NCBI RefSeq assembly: GCF_000519045.1
Contig: NZ_KI912532.1
Span: 1,984,001-2,048,000 of the forward strand
Source: Dechloromonas agitata is5
GTDB taxonomy: Bacteria > Pseudomonadota > Gammaproteobacteria > Burkholderiales > Rhodocyclaceae
Direction of reading: 5' to 3'
DNA: 64,000 nt
In this document: positions 54,330-63,297 of the stretch, piece by piece
Numbering within the stretch: the stretch's first letter is position 1
How the letters are laid out: each line of letters opens with the position of its first letter
Made by a program: the position numbers and the translations under genes
Notes under the pieces: model-generated
Databases searched by the model: none
What the model saw: only the letters and a program-made list of their open reading frames with translations
What the model was told of the DNA's origin: nothing

Positions 54330-54812
54330 TTAAACCGGGGTCGAGCCCATCTGGCTCTGCTGGTAGTTTTCCAGGCCGACCAGTTCGATCAGCTTGAGCT
54401 GCTTTTCCAGGAAGTAGGCGTGGTCCATCTCGGTATCGTCGAGCTGCGCCACCAGCATCTCGCGGGTGACATAGTCCTGGGCCTTCTCGCAGGCGGCGAT
54501 GGCCTTCTTCAGCTCACCATCAACCTTGTATTCGACAGCCAGGTCGGACTTCAGCATGTCCGGCACGGTCTTGCCGATCTTCAGGCCTTCCCGCTGGGAG
54601 AGGTCCGGCTTGCCTTCGAGGAACAGGATGCGTTGGATGATGGCGCGGGCATGCTGGCGCTCGTGATCGGATTCGTGGAGGCTCTTCTCGGCCAGCTGGT
54701 TGAGACCCATGTCAGCGTACATCTCACCGTGGATCAAGTATTGGTCAACGGCGGTCAGCTCACCGGCCAGCAAGGCATTGAGGATGTCGATGATTTTCTT
54801 GTCGCCCTTCAT
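54330..54812 (-). CDS. bfr: Bacterioferritin subunit with intact ferroxidase site, no heme Met
   Basis: The 160-residue subunit keeps all di-iron ligands (Glu18, Glu51, His54, Glu94, Glu128, His131), but the heme ligand Met52 is Arg. It should oxidise iron and not bind the inter-subunit heme. This is the complement of the following gene. A ribosome binding site (GGAG) precedes the ATG at 54812; a promoter with -35 and -10 lies 70-100 bp upstream. Confidence 0.94.
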   Translation of the reverse strand: MKGDKKIIDILNALLAGELTAVDQYLIHGEMYADMGLNQLAEKSLHESDHERQHARAIIQRILFLEGKPDLSQREGLKIGKTVPDMLKSDLAVEYKVDGELKKAIAACEKAQDYVTREMLVAQLDDTEMDHAYFLEKQLKLIELVGLENYQQSQMGSTPV

Positions 54813-54880
54813 GGCTTTTCTCCGGAGGTTCAAATGGGAACGGGCTGGCTGGCGACCTCGGCTGGCTTGCCCGGGGCGCT

Positions 54881-54909
54881 ATTGTAGGTCGGCTCGTTGA
54901 TCGTTTGAA
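54881..54909 (-). promoter_or_regulatory. Promoter of the bacterioferritin operon
   Basis: On the minus strand TTCAAA (54909-54904) and TACAAT (54886-54881) are 17 bp apart. It gives a leader of about 60 nt to the first bfr ATG. Confidence 0.6.
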
Positions 54910-54944
54910 CGACGGGAAATGGAAAAGTTCTTTAATTACAGCTA

Positions 54945-54963
54945 ATTACGAACGGTTCTCATT
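54945..54963. promoter_or_regulatory. Fur-like box upstream of bfr, overlapping MFS gene end
   Basis: Read on the minus strand, AATGAGAAC-C-GTTCGTAAT shares AATGAGAACnGTTC with the bfd site. It overlaps the last codons of the MFS gene and is centred about 80 bp upstream of the inferred bfr start, a place that could suit Fur-dependent activation more than repression. Confidence 0.55.
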
Positions 54964-56181
54964 ACCTGGGCGCGCCACTTGCCCGTGCATCACGATGCGG
55001 GCCGCGAACCCGATTGCCAGCAGGTTGGCGCCGACCGCGACATAGCCGACCAGCGGGTAGCCGACGATCCGGCCACTGCCATCGAGCGAGGTCAGGAAGC
55101 CGGCCAGCGTGGTGGCCAGCCCCATGGCCAGCGATTGCACGGTGCCGTTCAGCGACATGAAGGTGCCGCGCAGCTTGGGTTGGGCCGATGAGGCGATGAC
55201 GGCCATGGCCGGGATCATGCGGCCGGAGGTGAGGACGAAAAAGCTGGTGGTGCAGATCAGCCACAGCGCGAGCGGCAGGGGGCCGGCGTGGGTGACGGCG
55301 AGCAGGGGCAGCGTGGCAAGCAGCGCGACCCGGCGGTACACCTCGATCTTGCCGTATCGGTCGGCCCAGTGCCCGATCAGGCGGGCGCTGATGAAGGTGG
55401 CCGTGCCGCCGACCAGATAGACGAGGGGAATGTCGGCCTGGGCGATGCCGACATTGTTCACCGCATAGACGGTGATGTAGGGAATGACCGTGAAGCCCGA
55501 AAAGATGATCAGTGCCGAGAACAGCAAGGCGCGCAGGTGGTTGGCGTCGGCCAGGACGCTGAACGTTGCCGACAGCAGGTGGGGCCGTTTTTCCTCACCC
55601 AGGTGATGGCGCAGTTCCGGCAGGAAGCGCAGGCCGACGATGATGAACAGCACGCAGAGCAGGGCGATCAGCACGAACGGCGCCCGCCAGCCGAGATGAT
55701 TGGCCAGCCACAGCGACAGGGGCACGCCGGCAATCGTCGATAGCGAAAAGGCGCTGGATACCACACCGCTGGCCCGGGCGCGCCGGGCGAAGGGAATGGC
55801 GTCGCCGATCATGGTGTGGATCAGCGCACCCATGATGCCGCCGAAGACGCCGGCCAGGCCGCGGGCGACAATCAGGGTGGCAAAGCTGGGTGCCAGGCCG
55901 CAGGCCAGCGTCGCCAGCCCGAACAGGGCGAAACAGCTGAGCAGAACGCGCTTGCGTTCGAACAGGTCGACGAAGGTGGCGGCCAATATGCCGGAGACAG
56001 CGGCGCTGAAACTATAGGAGGCTACCAGCAGGCCGAATTCGTGGGTGCCGATGGTAAAGGCCTGCATCAGGATCGGGCCGAGCGGCATCATGATCATGAA
56101 ATCGAGCACGTGGCTGAACTGGATGCCGGCCAGCGTCAGCAGGAAGAAGCGTTCGGCGCGGGGAGGGAGCGGGCTGGTCAT
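54946..56181 (-). CDS. MFS transporter (12-TM, DHA1-like)
   Basis: This 411-residue protein has about 12 membrane segments, the signature loop between TM2 and TM3 (FVDLFERKRVLL) and TM5-like motif C (SLSTIAGVPLSLWL). It resembles AraJ/DHA1 exporters for sugars or drugs. The substrate is unknown; its position next to iron-storage genes might fit siderophore export but this is not supported by motif. Confidence 0.87.
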   Translation of the reverse strand: MTSPLPPRAERFFLLTLAGIQFSHVLDFMIMMPLGPILMQAFTIGTHEFGLLVASYSFSAAVSGILAATFVDLFERKRVLLSCFALFGLATLACGLAPSFATLIVARGLAGVFGGIMGALIHTMIGDAIPFARRARASGVVSSAFSLSTIAGVPLSLWLANHLGWRAPFVLIALLCVLFIIVGLRFLPELRHHLGEEKRPHLLSATFSVLADANHLRALLFSALIIFSGFTVIPYITVYAVNNVGIAQADIPLVYLVGGTATFISARLIGHWADRYGKIEVYRRVALLATLPLLAVTHAGPLPLALWLICTTSFFVLTSGRMIPAMAVIASSAQPKLRGTFMSLNGTVQSLAMGLATTLAGFLTSLDGSGRIVGYPLVGYVAVGANLLAIGFAARIVMHGQVARPGNENRS

Positions 56182-56279
56182 GATTGAGAGGTGAGTGGGG
56201 GCGACAAGGATACGCGCCGGGCTGCCGGCCGGTACACTGCACGTCCTTTCAATCCGGCGACAGGCCAGAGGAAAACCCC

Positions 56280-56927
56280 ATGCAAAACTTGGTCGACCGC
56301 GTTGCCGCCCATATCAAGGCCCGATTTCTGGCCGAAAGTTCCGGCCATGACTGGCACCACATCAACCGGGTCTGGCAGCTGACGCGCCGGATCGCCGCCC
56401 AGGAAGGCGCCGATAGCCAAATTGCCGAACTCGGCGCGCTGGTGCACGACATCGCCGACTGGAAATTCCACGGCGGTGACGACAGCGTCGGGCCGCGCGA
56501 GGCGGAAGCGCTGTTGCGCCGTGAGGGGGCAACGGAAGCAGTCATTGCGGCGGTGGTCGACATCGTTGCCACCATTTCCTACAAGGGCGCCGGCGTGACG
56601 ACCGCGATGCGGACGCTGGAAGGCCGGTGCGTGCAGGATGCGGATCGCCTCGATGCCATCGGCGCCATCGGTGTCGCCCGTTGCTTCGCCTACGGCGGCC
56701 ATGCCGGCCGCCTGATGCATGATCCCGACGAGGTGCCGGTCCTGCACCAGACGGCGGCTGCCTACAAGGCCTCGAAAGGCGCCAGCCTCAACCACTTCTA
56801 CGAAAAGCTGTTCCTGCTCAAGGACCGCATGAACACGCCGACCGGCCGCGCCTTGGCCGAGCCGCGTCATCGCTTCATGGAAGCGTTCGTGGCGCAGTTT
56901 CTTGAGGAATGGAACGTGTCGGCTTGA
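56280..56927 (+). CDS. HD-domain phosphohydrolase (YedJ-like)
   Basis: This 215-residue protein has HDWHHINRVWQL, LGALVHDIADWKFHGGDD and QDADRLDAIGAIGVARCF, the pattern of YedJ-type HD hydrolases with His, HD and Asp metal ligands. It likely hydrolyses a nucleotide or phosphate ester; the substrate is not known. It diverges from the MFS gene. The ATG at 56280 is preceded by AGAGG. Confidence 0.9.
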   Translation: MQNLVDRVAAHIKARFLAESSGHDWHHINRVWQLTRRIAAQEGADSQIAELGALVHDIADWKFHGGDDSVGPREAEALLRREGATEAVIAAVVDIVATISYKGAGVTTAMRTLEGRCVQDADRLDAIGAIGVARCFAYGGHAGRLMHDPDEVPVLHQTAAAYKASKGASLNHFYEKLFLLKDRMNTPTGRALAEPRHRFMEAFVAQFLEEWNVSA

Positions 56928-57097
56928 GGCTGCGGCAAGGCATCCGGGGCAAGCCCGCGACGGGATGCGACGAATCCACGAACCAACGTCGGCATCGGCA
57001 CTCCAACGCCTGTGATCAAGGTGGTTCCGCAAGCCCGTGAATGGTGCGCCGCCTTTCTCCTGCCAACGCGTAGGCCCACATGGAGGTACCCCATTTC

Positions 57098-57580
57098 ATG
57101 AGCCAGACCTTCTACGACTTCAGCGCCCAGCGCCTGAACGGTGATCGGCAGGACTTCGCTGCCTACCGCGGCCAGCTGGTGCTGATCGTGAACACCGCCA
57201 GCCAGTGCGGCTTTACCCCGCAATACACCGGCCTCGAAGAACTCTACCGCTTGTTCAAGGACCGGGGCTTTGTCGTCCTTGGCTTTCCCTGCAACCAGTT
57301 CGGCGGGCAGGAGCCGGGCGATGCGGAAGCGATCGGCCAGTTCTGCCAGTCGCGTTTCGATGTCACTTTCCCGCTATTCGCCAAAATCGACGTCAACGGC
57401 GACAACGCCCATCCGCTCTTCACCTGGCTCAAGCACGAAGCGGCGGGAATCCTGGGCACCGAGGCCATCAAGTGGAATTTCACCAAGTTCCTGGTCAACC
57501 GCGAGGGAAAGGTCGTCCATCGCTTTGCCCCGGCCACCCGGCCGGACGAACTGCTGGAAACGATTGAGGCGCAGCTCTGA
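57098..57580 (+). CDS. Glutathione peroxidase (Cys type)
   Basis: The 160-residue enzyme has the catalytic NTASQCGFTPQY (Cys37), the Gln in GFPCNQFGGQEPG and Trp-Asn in KWNFTKF. It reduces peroxides with glutathione or thioredoxin. The ATG at 57098 follows GGAGG at good spacing; an upstream ATG at 57080 is less likely. Confidence 0.94.
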   Translation: MSQTFYDFSAQRLNGDRQDFAAYRGQLVLIVNTASQCGFTPQYTGLEELYRLFKDRGFVVLGFPCNQFGGQEPGDAEAIGQFCQSRFDVTFPLFAKIDVNGDNAHPLFTWLKHEAAGILGTEAIKWNFTKFLVNREGKVVHRFAPATRPDELLETIEAQL

Positions 57581-57652
57581 GGGATGACGAGGGAACTGTT
57601 GTCCTCCGCAGCCATCGAACCGACAGATCGCCGCGCCCTGAAGGAGTCCGCC

Positions 57653-57883
57653 ATGCAATCCCAAACGCACACCCTGAATAACTTGTTTGCCCAACTCGGA
57701 TTGCCTGCTGACGAGGCCGGGCTGGAAAACTTCATCGCCACTCACCGCCCGCTGGCCAACGATATCCCGCTTTACAGGGCGTCCTTCTGGAGCCCGACGC
57801 AGCGGGCCTTCCTCAAGGAGGAAATCATCGAGGATGCCGACTGGGCACCGGTCATCGACGAACTGAACGGGCGTCTGCGCTAG
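57653..57883 (+). CDS. DUF2789 family protein
   Basis: A 76-residue protein with LNNLFAQLGLPADEAGLENFIATHRPL and FLKEEIIEDADWAPVIDELNGRLR, the DUF2789 pattern. The function is unknown. AAGGAG precedes the ATG at 57653. It may share a transcript with the peroxidase gene 70 bp upstream. Confidence 0.85.
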   Translation: MQSQTHTLNNLFAQLGLPADEAGLENFIATHRPLANDIPLYRASFWSPTQRAFLKEEIIEDADWAPVIDELNGRLR

Positions 57884-57898
57884 GCTTGGTCTGGCCCC

Positions 57899-58279
57899 TC
57901 AGCCTCGGCCGGAATCCGCCACCAGCTTGCCGCCCGAGGCCATCACCCGCTCGCTGAGCGTCTGCAGCATGGCCTGAGCCTCCGCGGCGGCTTCCTGCAT
58001 TTCATCGGCCGTCAATGGCCGGGCCAGCGCCTCCAGTTCGATACGCTGGATGTTCGGGCACTTTTCGACAACCCCCTGCAGGATGCTGTCCACTTTCTTG
58101 GCGCCCAGCCCGAACAGCACTTTTTCCAGTACAAACAGGCGGACGACCATGATGTCCTCCGGGTTCTGGGCGGTCGCCTGCACGGCCTGGATTTCCTTGC
58201 GCAGATAGCCACGGAACTTGAGCGGCGTGACCTCGGCAGGTATCTGCAGGACGGTGGAACGGAATTGGCCTTGGATCAT
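57899..58279 (-). CDS. Conserved hypothetical protein, 126 aa
   Basis: I do not recognise a family. It is a soluble alpha-helical protein (for example LRKEIQAVQATAQNPEDIMVV, LTADEMQEAAAEAQAMLQTLSERVM) starting MIQGQFRSTVLQI. No metal or enzyme motif is visible. It is convergent with the DUF2789 gene and separated from feoA by 100 bp. Confidence 0.6.
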   Translation of the reverse strand: MIQGQFRSTVLQIPAEVTPLKFRGYLRKEIQAVQATAQNPEDIMVVRLFVLEKVLFGLGAKKVDSILQGVVEKCPNIQRIELEALARPLTADEMQEAAAEAQAMLQTLSERVMASGGKLVADSGRG

Positions 58280-58382
58280 GGTGGGGCGAGAAACTGGAAA
58301 GCGGTGATTTTCGCAGAAGGGTGGGGGCGGAGAAAGCGTTGTCCCGGCCAGGACTTTCGTCTTGGCTGCCAAACAGGAATCG

Positions 58383-58646
58383 CTATGCGGCGCCTGCGTC
58401 TGTTGTGCGCTCCACCCAGATATGTCGCGCAACACCATGCTCCAGGGCGAGTTCGACTTCCTCGGCGAGGATCACCGTCATCGGTCGCTGCTGCAGGATC
58501 TTGATCGGGCGGCCTTCGGCCAGGCCATAGGCTGTCAGTTGTTCGCGCTGCAGCGGGTCGATCTCGTCACCGAGGGCGATGAGGCGGACTTCGCTGCCGG
58601 CCGGGATGAAGGCGAGGGGGAGGCGGGCTTCGTGTTTCGGGCTCAT
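58383..58646 (-). CDS. feoA: FeoA ferrous iron transport protein
   Basis: The 87-residue SH3-like protein has AFIPAGSEVRLIALGDEIDPLQREQLTAYGLAEGRPIKIL, matching FeoA. It modulates FeoB in the cytoplasm. It follows feoB by four bases, opposite to the common feoA-feoB order. Confidence 0.88.
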   Translation of the reverse strand: MSPKHEARLPLAFIPAGSEVRLIALGDEIDPLQREQLTAYGLAEGRPIKILQQRPMTVILAEEVELALEHGVARHIWVERTTDAGAA

Positions 58647-58650
58647 GGGG

Positions 58651-60585
58651 TCACCAGACGGCGCGCAGGACGAGGTTGAACAGGCCGCCGATGAAGAAGG
58701 CGAAAGGCACGATCATGCCGACCATGGCCATCGCCGTCTTCGTGCCTTGCTCCTTGACCATCATCATCAGGCTGGCGAAGCAGGGAATGAACAGGGTGAT
58801 GGTGATCATGCCAACCACGGCCTGGATCGGCGACAGGTCGTGGGCCATGGCAAACAGGCCGGTGGCGCCGAAATCGCGCCGCAGGAAGCCCATCACGAAG
58901 GCGGCCGAGGCTTCCTTGGGCAGGCCGAGCCAGCCGGTAACCAGCGGTTCGCCGGCTTCGATGATGGCGGGCAGGGCGCCCAGCTTGTCGAGTGCGAACA
59001 TGATGAAGGTGCCGAGCAGGAAAAGCGGGATGACCTCGATCAGGTACCACTTCAGCCGGCCACCGGTTTTCTTCAGCACGTTGCCGAGGATGGGCAGGCG
59101 CATCGGCGGCATTTCGGTGACCAGCGGAATGCGCCGGCCGGGGATCAGCTTGGCGGCGAGAAAGCCGGCGAGCAGCAGGACGCCGACCATGGCCAGCGCC
59201 CAGATCAGCACGGCGGTGAAGGAGACGCCGCCGAGCATGCCGAGCACGACGCCGAGCTGGGCCGAGCAGGGAATGGCCAGGGCGAGCAGGAAGGTGGTGA
59301 TCAGCCGTTCGCGCGGCGAATGCAGGATGCGCGTGGTCAGCGTCGCCATCGTCACGCAGCCGAGGCCGAGCACCATGGGCAGCACGGCGCGGCCGTTGAG
59401 GCCGATGGCGGCGAACAGGCGGTTGGCGATGACGGTCAGGCGCGGCAGGTAGCCGGAATCCTCGAGCACGCCGAAGGCGATGAAGAAGGTGCTGACGATG
59501 GGCAGGATGAGCGCCAGCGCATAGGTCATGCCCATGGTCCACAGGCCGTACTGGCCGACCAGCAGTTCGCGCAGCCAGCCGAGGCTGACATTTGCTTCCA
59601 TGAACTGGGTGAAGGCCGGGTTGAGGATGCCCTCGAACAGCCCTTCCTCCATCAGCCCGACCAGCGTGGTGGCGCCGAAGACGCCGACGAATTCGTAAAC
59701 CGCGAACAGCACGCCGAGCAGGATGGGGATGCCCCACAGTGGATGCACGACGGCCTGGCCGATACGTTGGGAGAGCAGCGGGCTGCTCTTCACGGCGCGG
59801 GAAATGACGCTGGCGGCGAGCGCATCGGCGGCTTCCGTGCGTTCGCGGGCGAGCAGGGTCGGCAGGTCGCCTTCGCTGGCCGTACGGGCCTGCTGGCGCA
59901 GGGCTTCCAGGGTCGGGTAGGCGGTGCCGCCCTGTTCGCGCAGCCAGTCCTCGACCACGCTGTCGCCGCCGAGGAAGAGGATGGCCAGGCCGCGTGCCGC
60001 GAGGTGCGGGTGCGGGCAGTGCTGGGTGATGGCGGTGGCAACGGCAGCGATGTGGCGCTCGAACTCCTCGTCGTAGTGGAGCAGGCTTTCCGGCTTCTTC
60101 GCCTGGCCGATGGCGGTAATCAGATGCCCGATGCCTTCGCCGCCGGTTGCCACCGTGGCCAGCACCGGGGCGCCCAGTTCCTCGGCCAGTTCGGCGATGT
60201 CGACGGTGACGCCGCGCGCCGCCGCTTCGTCGTGCATGTTGAGGGCGAGCACCATGGGCACGCCGAGTTCGACGAGCAGGGCGCTCAGGGTCAGCGTGCG
60301 GCGCAGGTTCTTGGCATCGCCCACTTGCACCAGACAGCGCACCGGCTCACCGAGCAGGGCGCGCATGGTGGCGCGTTCGTCGTCGCTGCGCGAGGGCAGG
60401 GCGAGGACGCCCGGCGTGTCGAGCAGTTCGGCGCTGGCGTCGAAGCGGGCCGTGGCGCGGGTGACTTCGACCGTCGTCCCGGGGTAGTTGGAAACGTTGA
60501 CGTAGGCGCCTGTCAGGCGGTGGAAGAGAACCGATTTGCCGACGTTGGGGTGGCCGACGAGGAGGATGGCAGGGTGGGTGTTCAC
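58651..60585 (-). CDS. feoB: FeoB ferrous iron transporter
   Basis: The 644-residue permease has the N-terminal G domain (G1 GHPNVGKS, G3 DTPG, NMHD) and a membrane part with gate motifs PCSAQLGV and IPCFASLMMM carrying the conserved Cys residues. It imports Fe2+. It lies six bases after the TlpA-like gene in one minus-strand operon with a TonB receptor upstream. Confidence 0.95.
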   Translation of the reverse strand: MNTHPAILLVGHPNVGKSVLFHRLTGAYVNVSNYPGTTVEVTRATARFDASAELLDTPGVLALPSRSDDERATMRALLGEPVRCLVQVGDAKNLRRTLTLSALLVELGVPMVLALNMHDEAAARGVTVDIAELAEELGAPVLATVATGGEGIGHLITAIGQAKKPESLLHYDEEFERHIAAVATAITQHCPHPHLAARGLAILFLGGDSVVEDWLREQGGTAYPTLEALRQQARTASEGDLPTLLARERTEAADALAASVISRAVKSSPLLSQRIGQAVVHPLWGIPILLGVLFAVYEFVGVFGATTLVGLMEEGLFEGILNPAFTQFMEANVSLGWLRELLVGQYGLWTMGMTYALALILPIVSTFFIAFGVLEDSGYLPRLTVIANRLFAAIGLNGRAVLPMVLGLGCVTMATLTTRILHSPRERLITTFLLALAIPCSAQLGVVLGMLGGVSFTAVLIWALAMVGVLLLAGFLAAKLIPGRRIPLVTEMPPMRLPILGNVLKKTGGRLKWYLIEVIPLFLLGTFIMFALDKLGALPAIIEAGEPLVTGWLGLPKEASAAFVMGFLRRDFGATGLFAMAHDLSPIQAVVGMITITLFIPCFASLMMMVKEQGTKTAMAMVGMIVPFAFFIGGLFNLVLRAVW

Positions 60586-60590
60586 GATGA

Positions 60591-61106
60591 TCAGGTGCGG
60601 GAGCAGCGGTGGATGGCGGTGTTCAGCCAGTCGGCGGTGACTTCGCCGGTTTGTCGGGCGCAGGTACGGCGTTGCGCGTCGAGCACGACGGTGTAGGGCA
60701 GCGCGCCAGCCCGGTTGCCGAAGCGGGCAAGCAAGCCGCGCGGCTCGCTCGGGCCGTGCAGCAGCCGGACCGGCGGTTGCAGGGCGGCGAGCACGCCGCC
60801 CGGTGCGTTGGCAGTTTCGTAGGGGCGTTGCAAGGCAATGGCGACGACCTGCGACGGGCCCTGGCGGGCGGTGTCGGCCAGCAGCGGCATTTCGCGCACA
60901 CAGGGCGGACAGTCGCTGCGCCAGAAATTCACGACGGTCACCCGCTGGGGCAGGTCAGCCAGACGGATGAAGGCGCGTCCGTCGGAGAGTTCGAAATCAA
61001 GCGCCGCGCCGCCCGCCTCGGCAGCATGGGCAGCGGCAGGCAAGCAAAAAGGCCCCGCCAGTGCGGCGAGGCCAATGAGCAGCGAGGCGGAGCGGCTAGA
61101 AATCAC
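60591..61106 (-). CDS. TlpA-like periplasmic thioredoxin
   Basis: This 171-residue protein has a signal peptide (cleaved near AHA, residue 27) and a thioredoxin domain with WRSDCPPC (Cys66, Cys69) and the cis-Pro ALPYTVVLD. Its GTG overlaps the TonB receptor stop (GTGA), so the two are translationally coupled. It may reduce the receptor's plug CxxC, or reduce Fe(III) for FeoB; both are inference. Confidence 0.86.
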   Translation of the reverse strand: MISSRSASLLIGLAALAGPFCLPAAAHAAEAGGAALDFELSDGRAFIRLADLPQRVTVVNFWRSDCPPCVREMPLLADTARQGPSQVVAIALQRPYETANAPGGVLAALQPPVRLLHGPSEPRGLLARFGNRAGALPYTVVLDAQRRTCARQTGEVTADWLNTAIHRCSRT

Positions 61107-63214
61107 AGGGTGAATTTTACGCCGCCGTAGATGAATCGGCCGCGGTTCGGGCCCCAGATGTTGGTCACGTCGAAGCTGCCCGTGCCATCCACCCAGAGCA
61201 TGCTTTCCTTGTCGGACTGCTTGAAGTCGAAGACATTATCGATGCCGAGGAAGGTGCTCCACTGCTTGTTCAGGCGGTATTCGCCGCGCAGGTCCACGAC
61301 CCAGTAGGACGGGCTCTTGCTCAGCTTGCGGGTACCGTCGAAGTTGTAGCGGTCGGTGCCGTAGAACTTGTCGAGATCCATCGGGCCGGTCCAGGTGCCG
61401 CGCAGCATACCGGTCCATGGTCCGGCCTCGTAATCGAGGCGCAGGTAGGCGCGGGTTTCCGGACGGGCAAAGGCGAGGGTGCCCATTTCGCTGAAACGGT
61501 ACTTGAAGTGCTCGACGGCAGCAGTCGTTTCCAGTTGTGGTGTCAGCTTGTAGGTGACGGTGAGGTCGCCGCCGACCACGGTGACCGGCTTATGGGCCGA
61601 GGTGAACAGCGTGATCGGCTGGCCGCTGACCGGATCGGTGGCGCCCGAATCGAGCAGGGCCATGTTCTTGATCCGGTTGTAGTTCAGCGAGCCGACGAAG
61701 GCCATCCGGTCGCCGGCGTAGGACAGCGCGTAGGACAGGTTGTCCGATGTCTCGGCTTCCTTGATGTTGCGTACGATGCGCGTTGTCGCCAGGATGCCGT
61801 GATCCTGCTCGAAGAAGGAAGTCGGCGCGCGGAAACCGCGACCGATGGCGAAGCGACTGTTCAGTTCGTGACTGTGGTTCCACAGCACGTTCAAGCGCGG
61901 GCTGGTGATGCCGCCGAAAATGTTGTGCTGGTCGTAGCGCACCGAGCCGTTGAGTTCGACGACGCCATCGAGGAGGGCACGGTAAGCCTGCAGGAAGACG
62001 CCTGGCGTCCGGTACTTGTAGTTGTCGATGCCGTCGTTGACGGTCGATACGCCGGTCGTGTTGTCGTAGGCACTGCCGACGCTGCTCAGGTCTTCGTAGC
62101 GGTAGGTGGTGCCGGCGGTGACCAGGGTGGCGCCGAGCGGCTGCTGGGTGCTGGCTTCCAGGTAGTATTGGGTTTGGTCGGCCTTGTAGTAGGAACCTTC
62201 ATAGAAGGAATCCTGCTTGTGCTTGGCGTAGCCGACGGCAAAACGCAGGCTGCCTTCGCCGAGCTTGCGGGTGGCGCTGGAAATGAATTGCTGGCGGTCG
62301 GTAAAGATGATTTCCGACATGCCGCCCCGGCCGTCGGTGTAGGGGATCACCGTGCCGGTGGAGGGGTCGATCCAGCCGTTGCGGTCCGGCGAGCCGTTCC
62401 TGCCCTTGCTCCAGTCGAAGGGGTTGCCGCTCATGCTGGCCTTGACGCCGCTGTAGTCGGTGCCCATGGCGCCGCCCATCCGCTTTTCCTCGACCACGTC
62501 GAGGCGGCCCCTGAGTTTGAAGCCGCCGATGTCGTCGACGAAGAAGCCGAGACCGCCCATGTTGCGTTTGAAACCGGTGTATTCGGAAACGCCGTTGCCG
62601 TCGCCATCGACCGTGTCGTGCTGGTTGTGGCTGAAGTTGGCGGTCAGCGCGCCACCGGCGAAGGTCTTGGCGCCGAACAGGTCGGTATTCCATTGGCCGA
62701 AGGAGCCGAACTGCTGATTGGCCATGAATTCATCCTTGAGCGGGCGGCGGGTGACGATATTCACCGAACCGGCCAGCGCCTCGGGGGCGATCAGGCTGCT
62801 GCCGGCGCCGCGCGAGATGTCGATGCGCTCGATGCCGCCCAGGTTCACGCTGTCCAGGCCATAGGCGGTGGACACCGACGAGAAGATCGGAATGCCGTCG
62901 ATGAGCAGTGTGGTGTAGCGGCCGGGCAGGTTGTTGAGCACGACGTTGCGCACGTTGCAGATCGAGCATTCGGTCTGCACCGAGATGCCCGGGCGCTTGT
63001 CGAGCGCCTCGGTGAGCATCGTGGCGCCGGTTTTTTCGAGTTCGCGGGCGCCGATCGATTCCGTGGCGACGATCTCGTCGCGCAGCACGGGCTTGGCGCC
63101 AACGCTGCGGCCGGAGGATACGGTGACATCGCCGAGCTGCTTGTCGGCCAGCGCCGGCAGGGCGAAGGCCAGGGCCAGCGCGGCGGCCAGCGGGCGAAGC
63201 GCATGCGTGTTCAT
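61103..63214 (-). CDS. TonB-dependent receptor with CxxC in the plug, feo-linked
   Basis: The 703-residue receptor has a signal peptide (cleaved after ALA), a TonB-box-like DVTVSSGRS, and a plug with ISVQTECSICNVRNVVLNNLPG (Cys83 and Cys86) and LIDGIPIFSSVSTAYGLDSV. The barrel ends in KFTL. A CxxC in the plug is unusual and suggests a metal-binding or redox site. It starts a minus-strand operon with a TlpA-like thioredoxin, feoB and feoA, so it probably takes up iron or a related metal. GGGAG precedes the ATG. Confidence 0.9.
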   Translation of the reverse strand: MNTHALRPLAAALALAFALPALADKQLGDVTVSSGRSVGAKPVLRDEIVATESIGARELEKTGATMLTEALDKRPGISVQTECSICNVRNVVLNNLPGRYTTLLIDGIPIFSSVSTAYGLDSVNLGGIERIDISRGAGSSLIAPEALAGSVNIVTRRPLKDEFMANQQFGSFGQWNTDLFGAKTFAGGALTANFSHNQHDTVDGDGNGVSEYTGFKRNMGGLGFFVDDIGGFKLRGRLDVVEEKRMGGAMGTDYSGVKASMSGNPFDWSKGRNGSPDRNGWIDPSTGTVIPYTDGRGGMSEIIFTDRQQFISSATRKLGEGSLRFAVGYAKHKQDSFYEGSYYKADQTQYYLEASTQQPLGATLVTAGTTYRYEDLSSVGSAYDNTTGVSTVNDGIDNYKYRTPGVFLQAYRALLDGVVELNGSVRYDQHNIFGGITSPRLNVLWNHSHELNSRFAIGRGFRAPTSFFEQDHGILATTRIVRNIKEAETSDNLSYALSYAGDRMAFVGSLNYNRIKNMALLDSGATDPVSGQPITLFTSAHKPVTVVGGDLTVTYKLTPQLETTAAVEHFKYRFSEMGTLAFARPETRAYLRLDYEAGPWTGMLRGTWTGPMDLDKFYGTDRYNFDGTRKLSKSPSYWVVDLRGEYRLNKQWSTFLGIDNVFDFKQSDKESMLWVDGTGSFDVTNIWGPNRGRFIYGGVKFTL

Positions 63215-63257
63215 GATGATTGCTCCCTGAGTGCTTTTTTTGGTGTGGTGGATCATG

Positions 63258-63281
63258 AAAAAGGCCGCTCGCAAGCGGCCT
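63258..63281 (-). terminator. Terminator after exbD
   Basis: On the minus strand the stem AGGCCGCT pairs with AGCGGCCT and is followed by TTTTT. It lies between exbD and the TonB receptor, so the receptor operon may have its own promoter or depend on read-through. Confidence 0.85.
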
Positions 63282-63297
63282 GTCGAAGGCGAGGCGA

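Noticed and set aside
58579-60696. 705-codon plus-strand frame opposite feoB
   Set aside because: Antisense shadow; Gly/Glu/Asp/His-rich composition from the complementary codons.
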